From the NCBI RefSeq assembly GCF_021491375.1, contig NZ_JAKEVY010000001.1:62001-126000 (forward strand): 64,000 nucleotides of DNA. The letters run 5' to 3'. The stretch comes from Flavihumibacter fluminis. Lineage in GTDB: Bacteria > Bacteroidota > Bacteroidia > Chitinophagales > Chitinophagaceae. Positions 17,901 through 26,241 of the stretch are shown piece after piece. Position 1 is the first letter of the stretch. Every line of letters starts with the position of its first letter. The notes under the pieces are model-generated. The model was given only the letters and a program-made list of their open reading frames with translations, made no database searches and was not told the DNA's origin. The position numbers were made by a program, and so were the translations under genes.

Positions 17901-18382
17901 GGAGGCTCAATTCCCAGCGACCGCAGGTAAACATAGCCCTGTCCGCGGTGATGAATCTCATTATCGATCAGGTAAAGAATAGTGCTCAGGTTGGTTCCTT
18001 CATACTGGCCAAATGCCATTTCCACGATTGAAAATCTGGCGGGATTAATTGACGGCCATTTGGCATTCATCTCTTCTGTTACGGCATCCCAGAAATCCAG
18101 CAGTTCTTCTTTGGTTTTGGGACGCTTTGCGCCACCGGTGTGATCAACTGCCGGCCAGGTTCCGGTGGCCACACCTTCGATGGCGGGAACGGCCAGGGTA
18201 GCCATCTCCATTACAAGTTCAAAGAAAGGACGCATCCCTCCTAGAGAAAATTCAAATAATTCTTTTTCGGGGAAAGCAAGGATTGTCTTTCGGGTCAGGC
18301 GGCGATGTCCCTGCCAGTGCTCCAGTAATTCGGTGGCTGATAGGATCTCCATTTTGACAGGATGGTTCATAGTTGCATTCAT
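17882..18382 (-). CDS. DinB-family protein (putative metal-dependent enzyme)
   Basis: 166 aa, four-helix DinB fold. The three expected His positions can be seen: HWQGHRRLT near the N-terminus, and EIHHRGQGYVYLRSLGIEPPYFW near the C-terminus, which is the strongest signature. Some family members are bacillithiol- or mycothiol-type S-transferases, but no substrate can be assigned here. Starts 65 bases upstream of a heptad array. Confidence 0.85.
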   Translation of the reverse strand: MNATMNHPVKMEILSATELLEHWQGHRRLTRKTILAFPEKELFEFSLGGMRPFFELVMEMATLAVPAIEGVATGTWPAVDHTGGAKRPKTKEELLDFWDAVTEEMNAKWPSINPARFSIVEMAFGQYEGTNLSTILYLIDNEIHHRGQGYVYLRSLGIEPPYFWER

Positions 18383-18447
18383 GGTAAACTTATTTTAGTG
18401 ATGAAGCAAAGAAAAGAGGGGGTTGTGACAACAGTATGTCAGGAGAA

Positions 18448-18499
18448 GTGAAAGGTGAAAGGTGAAAAGTGAAAAATAGTGAATGGTGAGAAGTGAAAA
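18448..18499 (+). repeat. Heptad repeat array (GTGARAN), unpaired
   Basis: Seven units (GTGAAAG, GTGAAAA, GTGAATG, GTGAGAA) in exact 7-base register except for one 3-base insertion. It abuts a hairpin terminator (18500-18519). There is no inverted partner: the flanking genes, tRNA-Pro and DinB, are both on the minus strand. Confidence 0.85.
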
Positions 18500-18519
18500 A
18501 GGCAGCCAGAGGGCTGCCT
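18500..18519 (-). terminator. Hairpin terminator of tRNA-Pro (bidirectional)
   Basis: AGGCAGCC, AGAG loop, GGCTGCCT, flanked by A5 on the left and T5 on the right, so it reads as an intrinsic terminator on either strand. It lies 14 bases downstream of the tRNA 3' end. Confidence 0.8.
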
Positions 18520-18532
18520 TTTTGTATGAATG

Positions 18533-18606
18533 TCGGGACGACTGGATTCGAACCAGCGACCTCTTGCACCCCATGCAAACGCGCTACCGGGCTGCGCTAC
18601 GTCCCG
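18533..18606 (-). tRNA. tRNA-Pro, anticodon GGG
   Basis: A cloverleaf folds on the minus strand: acceptor CGGGACG/CGTCCCG, D-stem GCGC/GCGC, anticodon stem TTTGC/GCAAG with loop ATGGGGT (anticodon GGG), and a T-arm with GGTTCGAATCC. 74 bases including discriminator A. The 3' CCA is not encoded and must be added enzymatically. Confidence 0.97.
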
Positions 18607-18652
18607 AACTTTACAACTGCTTAACGCTCAGCGTTTTTCAATTGCGGGGTGG

Positions 18653-18681
18653 CAAAAGTACACCAAAATTTGATTTCACAA
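18653..18681 (-). promoter_or_regulatory. Promoter of tRNA-Pro
   Basis: On the minus strand: TTG (18681-18679), 18-base spacer, TACTTTTG (18660-18653), a perfect Bacteroidota sigma-A-type TAnnTTTG box, 46 bases upstream of the tRNA 5' end. Confidence 0.75.
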
Positions 18682-18721
18682 AAATGAAATAACAATCCTA
18701 ATTTCGCAGCATTCTACGCTG

Positions 18722-19987
18722 ATGAAACACTTATTAGAACAGGTTGTAATCAACGATCCCCGCTCTCCATTTAACGGTTCCCGACAAGATATTCTCATCC
18801 AGGATGGACAAATCACCGCTATTGGTCAAGGCCTGATTGCCGATGATGCCCACCTTATACAGATGGATGGACTGGTCGTGAGTCCAGGTTGGGTAGATCC
18901 TTTCGCCCACTTCAATGATCCGGGATCAGAACACAAGGAAACACTGGAATCCGGTGCTGCTGCTGCATCCGCCGGAGGCTTTACCCGGGTTTTCGTAGTA
19001 CCAAATACCAAACCGGCCATCGATGCGAAAACGCAAGTTGAATACATTATGGCAAAATCTGCAGGACTTCCGGTGCAGGTACTGCCCCTCGGAGCCATTA
19101 CCAAAGGAACCGAAGGCAAGGAACTGGCTGAAATGTATGATATGCAGGCGAGTGGTGCCATTGCTTTCAGCGATGGCCTTAAACCGGTGCAATCATCCGG
19201 CCTGCTGGTGAAGGCCCTGCAGTATGTAAAAGCTTTTGACGGACTGGTAATCCAGATCCCTGATGATACCAGTCTGGCTCCCCATGGACTCATAAACGAA
19301 GGAATTATTTCCACGCAATTGGGCCTTCCCGGTAAACCAATGATGGCAGAAGAACTGATGGTAGCCAGAGACATCAAATTGGCCCGATATACCGGAAGCC
19401 GCCTCCATTTTACAGCAGTAAGCTCACCTAAATCACTCGAATACATCCGCAGAGCCAAAGAAAGCGGACTGGATATTACCTGTTCCATTACACCCTATCA
19501 TCTTTTCTTTTGCGATGAGGACCTGGTGCACTATGATACCAATCTGAAAGTGAACCCTCCCCTACGCACCGCAGCTGATCGGGATGCTTTGAGAAAAGCG
19601 GTACTGGAAGGCTCGATTGATTGCATTGCCACGCATCACCAGCCACATGATTATGATGCCAAGATTCTTGAATTCGAATATGCAAAGTTTGGAATGATTG
19701 GTCTTGAATCTGCTTTTAGTGTGGTTAAAAAGGCATTGCCAGAACTGAAAGAGGAGCAACTGGTGAAGCTGTTCTCCCTGAATGCAAGAACTATCTTCAG
19801 ATTGCCTGAGGCAATCGTCAGGGAAGGAGCCTGTGCAGATCTTACACTTTTCCAACCGGATCAGGAGTACGAATTTTCAAAGGAGATGATCCGGTCCAAA
19901 TGCAGTAACAGTCCTTTTATTGGCCAACAATTCAAAGGAAAAGTAGTCGGAACCATCCTGGGTACTAAAATCAGTCTGAACAATTGA
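18722..19987 (+). CDS. Dihydroorotase-like protein, metal ligands lost
   Basis: 421 aa amidohydrolase related to class I dihydroorotase (pyrimidine synthesis). The fold is complete (VVSPGWVDPFAHFNDPG, VPNTKPAIDAKTQVEY, GAIAFSDGLKPVQ, GLESAFSVV), but active-site residues are changed: the HxH pair is FAH (F61, H63), the His usually found in QHCED is Ile (QIPDD, I179), and the catalytic Asp of ATDHAPH is His (ATHHQPH, H305). It therefore probably does not bind the zinc pair, like the non-catalytic PyrC homologues known elsewhere. It may have a structural role with aspartate transcarbamoylase. First gene of a run with glycan genes. NCBI-style naming would still be dihydroorotase. Confidence 0.85.
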   Translation: MKHLLEQVVINDPRSPFNGSRQDILIQDGQITAIGQGLIADDAHLIQMDGLVVSPGWVDPFAHFNDPGSEHKETLESGAAAASAGGFTRVFVVPNTKPAIDAKTQVEYIMAKSAGLPVQVLPLGAITKGTEGKELAEMYDMQASGAIAFSDGLKPVQSSGLLVKALQYVKAFDGLVIQIPDDTSLAPHGLINEGIISTQLGLPGKPMMAEELMVARDIKLARYTGSRLHFTAVSSPKSLEYIRRAKESGLDITCSITPYHLFFCDEDLVHYDTNLKVNPPLRTAADRDALRKAVLEGSIDCIATHHQPHDYDAKILEFEYAKFGMIGLESAFSVVKKALPELKEEQLVKLFSLNARTIFRLPEAIVREGACADLTLFQPDQEYEFSKEMIRSKCSNSPFIGQQFKGKVVGTILGTKISLNN

Positions 19988-20505
19988 AAACGATCTACGC
20001 TTCTGCCCTGCCGACAGGAACCCTGCTCGGCCTTTTGTTTACAGGTATCCTGTTTTTCAGCTGGAAGCAGGGAATTGATTTCATGGTAAGCTTTCATAAG
20101 TATTATGCATTGCTGCCGCTTGTTTTTCTGTCAGTATTGGGAGCCGCCTATTTCATAGAGCAGAAACAGAACTGGTCCATCGACTGGAAACTAATCATCC
20201 GGTTTGCTTTTCTCAGCTATATCATTTTTGAAATCTTTTACGCATTGGCGAATTACCTCCTGTTTGACATAGTTGATCCGTCGGCTTATCTTCGCATGGT
20301 TGACACCCTGAACCAGGAAGACGTGCAGCGCTTAAAAGAGGCAAATGCTCCCGAAGAGAAAATCAAAGAGCTGATCAAAATGGGTGAATATGCCAAACAG
20401 CCAATCACCTGGATACAGCGACTGGTTGCGATCGGGCAAAACCTGATCCTCGATTTCATAAAATCTGTACTGATCGGCTTTATAATTAAACAGGTAAAAC
20501 GCTAA
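19984..20505 (+). CDS. DUF4199 family membrane protein
   Basis: 173 aa. The TTG start overlaps the preceding stop by 4 bases (TTGA), implying coupling. Four hydrophobic helices (around residues 8-28, 40-58, 72-94 and 145-165) with a charged stretch between the last two (LNQEDVQRLKEANAPEEKIKEL) match DUF4199, a Bacteroidota family of unknown function. In other Bacteroidota I know it also tends to precede a GT2 gene, as here. Confidence 0.85.
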   Translation: MKTIYASALPTGTLLGLLFTGILFFSWKQGIDFMVSFHKYYALLPLVFLSVLGAAYFIEQKQNWSIDWKLIIRFAFLSYIIFEIFYALANYLLFDIVDPSAYLRMVDTLNQEDVQRLKEANAPEEKIKELIKMGEYAKQPITWIQRLVAIGQNLILDFIKSVLIGFIIKQVKR

Positions 20506-20514
20506 AGATATTAC

Positions 20515-21462
20515 ATGGATCTTTCAATTGTGATACCCTTACTCAATGAAGAGGAGTCCCTTCCGGAACTAACGGAGTGGATTAAACGCGTCATGGTTGA
20601 AAATGGATTCAGTTATGAAATCCTGTATATAGATGACGGTAGTACAGATCATTCCTGGGAGATAATTTCCAGGTTACGGCAAGGAGATCCCGAACATATC
20701 AAAGGCATCAAATTCCAACGTAACTATGGTAAATCAGCCGCGCTCAATGAAGGCTTCAAAGCAGCAAAGGGCGAGGTAATCATAACCATGGATGCGGATT
20801 TACAGGACTCTCCGGATGAAATTCCAGGCCTTCGAAACATGATTCTGAATGAGAATTATGACCTGGTGAGCGGTTGGAAAAAAATCCGGTATGATAATAC
20901 ACTTACTAAAAATCTGCCCTCCAAATTATTCAACGCGGCCACTCGAAAGGTATCAGGTATTTACCTGCATGATTTCAATTGCGGATTAAAAGCCTACCGG
21001 AAGAAGGTGGTGAAAAGCATAGAAGTTTATGGTGAAATGCATCGCTATATACCTGTGATTGCCAAATGGTCTGGTTTCAGGAAAATTGGAGAAAAAGTAG
21101 TGGAACACCGCCCCCGTAAATATGGTGTTACCAAGTTTGGACTCAGCCGTTTTATTAATGGTTTCCTGGATCTTGCATCTATCACGTTTGTGGGGAAATA
21201 TGGCAAAAGACCCATGCATTTCTTTGGATCCTGGGGCAGCCTGAGTTTTGGAATCGGCTTTGTTTCCATTATTTATTTATTGGTTGCCAAAATCATGAAC
21301 CCGGAAGTAAGTCTGAGTAACCGGCCTGCTTTTTATATCGGACTAACGGCGATGATCATTGGTTCTCAGTTGTTTCTTGCCGGATTCCTGGGAGAACTTA
21401 TTTCCAGAAACTCTCCCGGTAGAAATCATTACCTGGTAGAAGAAAAAATCGGATTGGATTAA
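20515..21462 (+). CDS. Glycosyltransferase family 2 (DPM1/GtrB-like)
   Basis: 315 aa. The GT-A domain begins LSIVIPLLNEEESLPELTEW with DDGSTD and the metal-binding MDADLQDSPDEI. Two C-terminal helices (~residues 235-258 and 270-295) anchor it in the inner membrane, as in polyprenyl-phosphate glycosyltransferases. It probably loads a sugar on a lipid carrier for surface glycan assembly. Ten bases separate it from DUF4199 and nine from the GT4 gene. Confidence 0.92.
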   Translation: MDLSIVIPLLNEEESLPELTEWIKRVMVENGFSYEILYIDDGSTDHSWEIISRLRQGDPEHIKGIKFQRNYGKSAALNEGFKAAKGEVIITMDADLQDSPDEIPGLRNMILNENYDLVSGWKKIRYDNTLTKNLPSKLFNAATRKVSGIYLHDFNCGLKAYRKKVVKSIEVYGEMHRYIPVIAKWSGFRKIGEKVVEHRPRKYGVTKFGLSRFINGFLDLASITFVGKYGKRPMHFFGSWGSLSFGIGFVSIIYLLVAKIMNPEVSLSNRPAFYIGLTAMIIGSQLFLAGFLGELISRNSPGRNHYLVEEKIGLD

Positions 21463-21471
21463 ACGGCGGAA

Positions 21472-22608
21472 ATGGCCTTGCAAATTGTAATACTCGGACC
21501 GGCGCATCCATTCAGAGGAGGTGGTATTACCACCTTTAATGAACGATTGGCAAGAGGTTTACAGGAAGTAGGTCACCGGGTGGAAATTCTCAATTTCACA
21601 GTGCAATATCCGTCATTTTTATTCCCGGGAAAATCGCAAACAACCAATGAGGCAGCACCTACAGATCTTACTATTGAACAGCGGCTGCATTCTATGAACC
21701 CCTTTAACTGGTGGGCCACCGGTGAATACCTTCGCAAGAAAAAGCCTGATCTTGTTCTGGTACGTTACTGGCTTCCATTTATGGGCCCTGCATTTGGAAC
21801 GGTATTAAGAAGGGTTCGTAAAAATCACCATACCAAAATCATTGCGCTTACGGATAATGTACAACCGCATGAAAAGCGTTTGGGCGATCAACTCTTTACC
21901 CGCTATTTTCTCCCGGCCTGCGATGCGTTTATAACCATGAGTAAAAAAGTGGAGCTGGACCTCCGGGCATTTGTTGATAATAAACCTATTCTCCAGGTTC
22001 GGCATCCGTTGTATGATAATTTTGGGTTGCCTGTTGAGAAGGATAGAGCAAGAAAACAGTTAGACATTCCATCTGAAAGCAAAGTCCTTCTTTTCTTTGG
22101 ATTCATCCGGGCCTATAAGGGACTGGACCTGCTCCTTAAAGCCATGCCTTTCATTCGCGAACACAATATTCTTCTGTTGGTGGCAGGTGAATTCTACGAA
22201 GATCCGGCTGCTTATCACAAACTAATAAAAGAGCTTGGAATTGAAACTAAGGTAAAGCTGATGGCCGATTTTATTCCCTCCGACCAGGTTCGGTATTATT
22301 TCAGTGCAGCGGATCTGGTAGTGCAGCCCTATCGAAATGCCACACAAAGCGGCGTAACACCTCTGGCTTATCATTTTGATAAACCTATGGTAGTTACTAA
22401 TGTGGGTGGATTGCCTGATTATGTGGAGAATGAGGTAACCGGCCTCATTGCAGAACCGGAACCAGCGTCACTGGCAAATGCTATCAACCGGTTTTTTGAA
22501 TTTGGGGAAGACCGGTTTAGCGCGCAAATTCGTGAAAAGAAAAAAGAACTCAGCTGGTCTGCCTTTATCAACCAGGTGATGGATTTATTCAATTCTCTTA
22601 AAAAATAA
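21472..22608 (+). CDS. Glycosyltransferase family 4 (GT-B)
   Basis: 378 aa. N-terminal Rossmann domain with the acceptor loop GPAHPFRGGGITTFNERLARGL; C-terminal domain with LLFFGFIRAYKGLDLLLKA, PYRNATQSGVTPLAYHFDKPMVVTNVGG and the nucleotide-sugar motif LPDYVENEVTGLIAEPEP (E-x7-E). Cytoplasmic. Within the glycan operon, just before gmhA-like. Donor sugar not identifiable. Confidence 0.92.
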   Translation: MALQIVILGPAHPFRGGGITTFNERLARGLQEVGHRVEILNFTVQYPSFLFPGKSQTTNEAAPTDLTIEQRLHSMNPFNWWATGEYLRKKKPDLVLVRYWLPFMGPAFGTVLRRVRKNHHTKIIALTDNVQPHEKRLGDQLFTRYFLPACDAFITMSKKVELDLRAFVDNKPILQVRHPLYDNFGLPVEKDRARKQLDIPSESKVLLFFGFIRAYKGLDLLLKAMPFIREHNILLLVAGEFYEDPAAYHKLIKELGIETKVKLMADFIPSDQVRYYFSAADLVVQPYRNATQSGVTPLAYHFDKPMVVTNVGGLPDYVENEVTGLIAEPEPASLANAINRFFEFGEDRFSAQIREKKKELSWSAFINQVMDLFNSLKK

Positions 22609-22612
22609 CACA

Positions 22613-23188
22613 ATGAAAAATATAATCCAGGAATCTGTCCAAGCTTCGATCCAGGTGAAGAAATCCATCTTATTGGATGATGAGTTTCTGCAACGAATCG
22701 AGGAGGCGGTAAATAGTATACTGCTTGCATTTCAACAGGGAAAGCGCATTTATTTCTGTGGTAATGGAGGTAGCGCTGCTGATGCTCAACACCTGGCAGC
22801 AGAATTCAGCGGACGTTTTTATAAAAACAGAAGAGCTCTTCCGGCAGAAGCCTTGCATTGCAATACTTCCTATCTCACTGCTGTGGCCAACGATTTTGGC
22901 TACGATGAAATTTACGCACGGATAGTTGAAGGCATATTGGAACCAGGTGATGTATTGATTGGGTTATCCACTTCCGGCAATTCTCCCAATATTGTAAAAG
23001 CATTTGAATCGGCGAGGCTACGCTCCATAACAACGATTGGATTTACCGGAAGAAAAGGTGGACAGCTGGCAGCCTTAAGCGATCTTCTTTTTAATGTGCC
23101 CTCTGATGATACACCGAGAATTCAGGAAAGTCATATTATGGTGGGACATATCATTTGCCAGTTAGTGGAAGCAAAATTTTTCGCCTGA
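22613..23188 (+). CDS. gmhA: Sedoheptulose-7-phosphate isomerase-like SIS protein
   Basis: 191 aa, the length of GmhA. SIS fold with CGNGGSAADAQHLAAEFSGRF (zinc His and Glu), LHCNTSYLTAVANDFGYD, LSTSGNSPNIVKAFE and the C-terminal TPRIQESHIMVGHIICQLVE (zinc Gln and His). It would make D-glycero-D-manno-heptose 7-phosphate. Four bases after GT4; the phosphatase gene overlaps its stop codon. No heptose kinase or nucleotidyltransferase gene lies nearby. Confidence 0.9.
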   Translation: MKNIIQESVQASIQVKKSILLDDEFLQRIEEAVNSILLAFQQGKRIYFCGNGGSAADAQHLAAEFSGRFYKNRRALPAEALHCNTSYLTAVANDFGYDEIYARIVEGILEPGDVLIGLSTSGNSPNIVKAFESARLRSITTIGFTGRKGGQLAALSDLLFNVPSDDTPRIQESHIMVGHIICQLVEAKFFA

Positions 23189-23751
23189 TGGATTGGTTAA
23201 AGCCGGATAAAACCTGGACGCTCTTTCTGGATCGCGATGGTGTAATTAATTACGAGAAAGTAAATGATTATATCTACAACCCGGGTGAATTTAAGTTTTA
23301 CGAAGGTGTATTGGAAGCCATGCATATTTTCCGTCAGCTATTTGGCAGGATCATCCTGGTAACCAACCAGCGTGGAATTGAAAAAGGGCTGATGACTGTG
23401 CAAAATCTGGAAGATATCCACCACTATATGCAGTCAGAACTGTCAAAAGTTGACGGCGTTATTGATGCCATATTTTACTGCAGTTCGCTGGATGATCAGC
23501 ATCCCAATCGCAAGCCGCAGCCTGGAATGGCTTACCAGGCCCGGGAAAAGTATCCTGAGATAGATTTCACCAGGTCTGTAATGGTGGGCAACAACCTGAG
23601 TGATATGTATTTCGGCAGAAATACAGGAATGAAAACCGTTTATGTTCAAACGACCCATCCTGATCTCCCTCTCCCCCACCCTGCGGTAGACCTCGCGTGC
23701 AAGGACCTGTTAAATTTTGCGAAGTTGCTGGAGCCGGCATTAAAATGGTAA
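23188..23751 (+). CDS. gmhB: D,D-heptose 1,7-bisphosphate phosphatase-like HAD protein
   Basis: 187 aa HAD phosphatase. Nucleophile motif FLDRDGVINYE, LVTNQRGIEKGLMT, the sugar-proximal RKPQPGMAYQA and GNNLSDMYFGRNTGMKTV. The upstream in-frame ATG at 23155 lies inside gmhA; the ATG at 23188 forms a TGATG overlap with the gmhA stop and is chosen. The usual GmhB zinc Cys-x-His loop is only partly present (CSSLDDQHPNRKP). Likely acts on a heptose bisphosphate with the preceding isomerase. Confidence 0.82.
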   Translation: MDWLKPDKTWTLFLDRDGVINYEKVNDYIYNPGEFKFYEGVLEAMHIFRQLFGRIILVTNQRGIEKGLMTVQNLEDIHHYMQSELSKVDGVIDAIFYCSSLDDQHPNRKPQPGMAYQAREKYPEIDFTRSVMVGNNLSDMYFGRNTGMKTVYVQTTHPDLPLPHPAVDLACKDLLNFAKLLEPALKW

Positions 23752-23771
23752 CTTAGACGGGTCTGAGAAAT

Positions 23772-24803
23772 ATGAAAAAACTGATAATTATAGCCGTATT
23801 AGCATTTGGTAGTGTTCAGCTAAACGCACAACGTACATTTTCTGAAAACGAGCTGAATCAACTTCAGGCAAGGGAAGACAGCCTGCGTATTCAGGCAGAT
23901 AGTATGATCAATGCCCTGAGTCCGGGTAAACGTTTTTTAAGCGATAGTGTTTTTGTGCGCATGCTGGTTCGTGCATTGAGAATACCTCATTCTTTCCAAT
24001 ATTCATTTGACTCCCTTCAGACCATATCAAGATTGTATGCACCGGACAGCAGTTTTCGGATCTTCACCTGGCAGTTGAAAAAGGATGAATACTTCTATTA
24101 CCAGAAAGGAGCTATTCAGTTGCGGACAAAAGATGGATCACTACGGCTTTATCCCCTTTTTGATGCTTCCATGTTCACCAGTAATCCGCTGGATTCCGTT
24201 CGCAGCAGAAATAACTGGATAGGTGCTATTTATTACAAAGTGATACAGAAAACCTGGAATGGTAAAAACTACTATACCTTACTTGGCTTTGACGGATTCA
24301 CAGTGGGCAGTAACCGAAAATGGATGGAAGTGCTGACTTTTGATGAGTCCACTGGTGAACCTCGGTTTGGCGGACCATTTTTTAAAGTGAAACATGATAC
24401 GGCCAAGGCTGAACAGGTACTGAACAGGTTTGTGATTGAGTATAAAAAGGAGGCCAGTACCACGTTCAATTACAATCCTGAAATGGATATGGTCATTGTT
24501 GACCACCTGATCTCGGAAACACAGGAACCCCATCGCCCGGAGACCTATATTCCTGATGGTGATTTTGAGGGTTTCCAATGGAAAAACGGGATTTGGGTGC
24601 ATGTACCCAAGGTGTTCACCGATGTGCCTGACGAATTCAAACGAATCGATCCATTGTTGGGTAATGCGCCTGCAGAGGATGCCATACGTGATAAAGATGG
24701 CACCATCAATGAAAAGAAGCTGGAAGAACGCTCCAGGAAAAACATAGAAAAAGCGGCCGAGAAAGAGAAACCCAAACCGAAGAAACCGGGTGGCGGACAA
24801 TAA
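23772..24803 (+). CDS. Secreted protein of unknown function
   Basis: 343 aa. Signal peptide KKLIIIAVLAFGSVQLNAQ, then a short coiled-coil-like segment (ENELNQLQAREDSLRIQADSM), a mainly beta region (FRIFTWQLKKDEYFYYQKG; ITLLGFDG-type strands) and a Lys/Pro-rich tail (EKPKPKKPGGGQ). I recognise it only as a type recurring in Chitinophagaceae-like genomes. It sits inside the glycan run between gmhB and the flippase, and overlaps the flippase gene by 14 bases. Confidence 0.65.
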   Translation: MKKLIIIAVLAFGSVQLNAQRTFSENELNQLQAREDSLRIQADSMINALSPGKRFLSDSVFVRMLVRALRIPHSFQYSFDSLQTISRLYAPDSSFRIFTWQLKKDEYFYYQKGAIQLRTKDGSLRLYPLFDASMFTSNPLDSVRSRNNWIGAIYYKVIQKTWNGKNYYTLLGFDGFTVGSNRKWMEVLTFDESTGEPRFGGPFFKVKHDTAKAEQVLNRFVIEYKKEASTTFNYNPEMDMVIVDHLISETQEPHRPETYIPDGDFEGFQWKNGIWVHVPKVFTDVPDEFKRIDPLLGNAPAEDAIRDKDGTINEKKLEERSRKNIEKAAEKEKPKPKKPGGGQ

Positions 24804-26241
24804 CAGCAAAATACCGTTCAGGCAACTACTGCTGCAGTATAGCAATACTGCTATCAATATTCTTTTCCCACTGATTCTTTTCCCTTATATGACCCGAACA
24901 CTCGGTCCTGAGGGATATGGTATTATTGGTTTTTACGAATCGCTGATGTCGGTGGTAATCGTTCTTTCAGCCTTCGGTGTTCGATATTATGGATTACGAC
25001 TACTTAGTAAATCAGCCATCGGCGACTCAAAACAGGCTAACACCATCCTCCATTTGGTGTTGATCAACCTGACAATGGCATTTATTGGTGTAGTTTGTTA
25101 TACTATTTACCTGCTTTCCAAACCTGTATTAATTGGTTCAGGTACAATCGCTGTTTTATATGGTTTTATAATGCTACAGTATATGCTTCATATGGATTGG
25201 TATTTTCAATCCCAGGAGCGTTATCAACTATTGTTTGCAAGAACCCTTATTGCCCGTTTGTTAGTGTTGGTTGCCTCTATTGTTCTTGTGAGAAAACCAG
25301 ACGACCTTATTTACTATATTATTATTTCCGCCTGTAATTATTTGCTTATATCTGGTGTTGCCATCTACCATATCAGGGATTTGTTCAAATACTGGCAGTG
25401 GGATTTTGCGCTGTTTAAAAAGTTGTTGAGCGCACTTGCCCCCTTTGCCCTTTTGGGTGTATTGGGGTCCATCTATTTTGCATTTGATACGATTTTATTG
25501 GCAAGGTTGGGACAGTTGGATGAGCTTGGCTATTATACGGTAGCCGCGAAGGTTGTACGAATCGGTATTAGTGTATTTTCCGGGGCTTCGGTAGTATTCT
25601 TTGTAAAACTGTTTCGTTCATCTGTAAATAAAACGTTGCAGGCAGACAGTCTGCTCACCACGATTCATCTAAGTTATCCTATTGGCGCCATTTTATTTTT
25701 TTTTGCAGAGGCTGTGATATTATTCGTTTCAGGTGCTGAATATCAACCATCTGTCCATCTCTTGCAAATTTTCTCTCTTTTATGGCTTGTAGTACCTCTT
25801 CATGATTTTTTCACCATGCAGGTATTGGTTTTGAATTACAGAGAAAAGTGGGTTTTGTTTATTTATCTGGCTGCCACCATTGTTTCGTTACTGCTGAACC
25901 TGTTACTCATACCGATCTGGTTTAGCGCCGGTGCTGCTTGGGCCATTGTCCTTTCAGAAACTCTTGTATTTGTTTTAGGGATTTATCTTTCCAGGAATTA
26001 TTTTTCTATCAACAAACAGCAATGGTTGGAAATTGTGGGTGTGTTGGTAGTTTTTCCAATCGCATATGGAGTTTTTAAACTAACGAATCATTTGTTCAGT
26101 TCTCCTTTGTTGAAAATCATATCAGGAACAGGCAGCACGCTGGCCTTCCATATTCTACTACAGATAACAGTATTTAAAAGCCGAATCTGGAATATTGGCT
26201 GGATGGCATTTAAAGCAAGAATAAATCGGATGGCCGCCTGA
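24790..26241 (+). CDS. Polysaccharide flippase (Wzx/MATE-like, MOP superfamily)
   Basis: 483 aa with about 12-14 predicted membrane helices. The N-terminus LQYSNTAINILFPLILFPYMTRTLGPEGYGIIGFYESL is the classic polysaccharide biosynthesis protein signature. A GTG start at 24790 within the previous gene is used; no ATG fits better. It would flip lipid-linked oligosaccharide across the inner membrane, closing the run of glycosyltransferases. Base composition is visibly more AT-rich than its neighbours. The stop abuts the convergent lepA stop. Confidence 0.9.
   Translation: MADNNSKIPFRQLLLQYSNTAINILFPLILFPYMTRTLGPEGYGIIGFYESLMSVVIVLSAFGVRYYGLRLLSKSAIGDSKQANTILHLVLINLTMAFIGVVCYTIYLLSKPVLIGSGTIAVLYGFIMLQYMLHMDWYFQSQERYQLLFARTLIARLLVLVASIVLVRKPDDLIYYIIISACNYLLISGVAIYHIRDLFKYWQWDFALFKKLLSALAPFALLGVLGSIYFAFDTILLARLGQLDELGYYTVAAKVVRIGISVFSGASVVFFVKLFRSSVNKTLQADSLLTTIHLSYPIGAILFFFAEAVILFVSGAEYQPSVHLLQIFSLLWLVVPLHDFFTMQVLVLNYREKWVLFIYLAATIVSLLLNLLLIPIWFSAGAAWAIVLSETLVFVLGIYLSRNYFSINKQQWLEIVGVLVVFPIAYGVFKLTNHLFSSPLLKIISGTGSTLAFHILLQITVFKSRIWNIGWMAFKARINRMAA

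Noticed and set aside
18533-18606. tRNA-Pro as an integration site for a mobile element
   Set aside because: No integrase, direct repeat of the tRNA 3' end or atypical gene cargo is seen on either side.
18826-19488. 220-codon minus-strand ORF opposite the dihydroorotase-like gene
   Set aside because: Shadow frame with low-complexity Ser/Pro/Ala composition; the plus-strand gene aligns over its full length.
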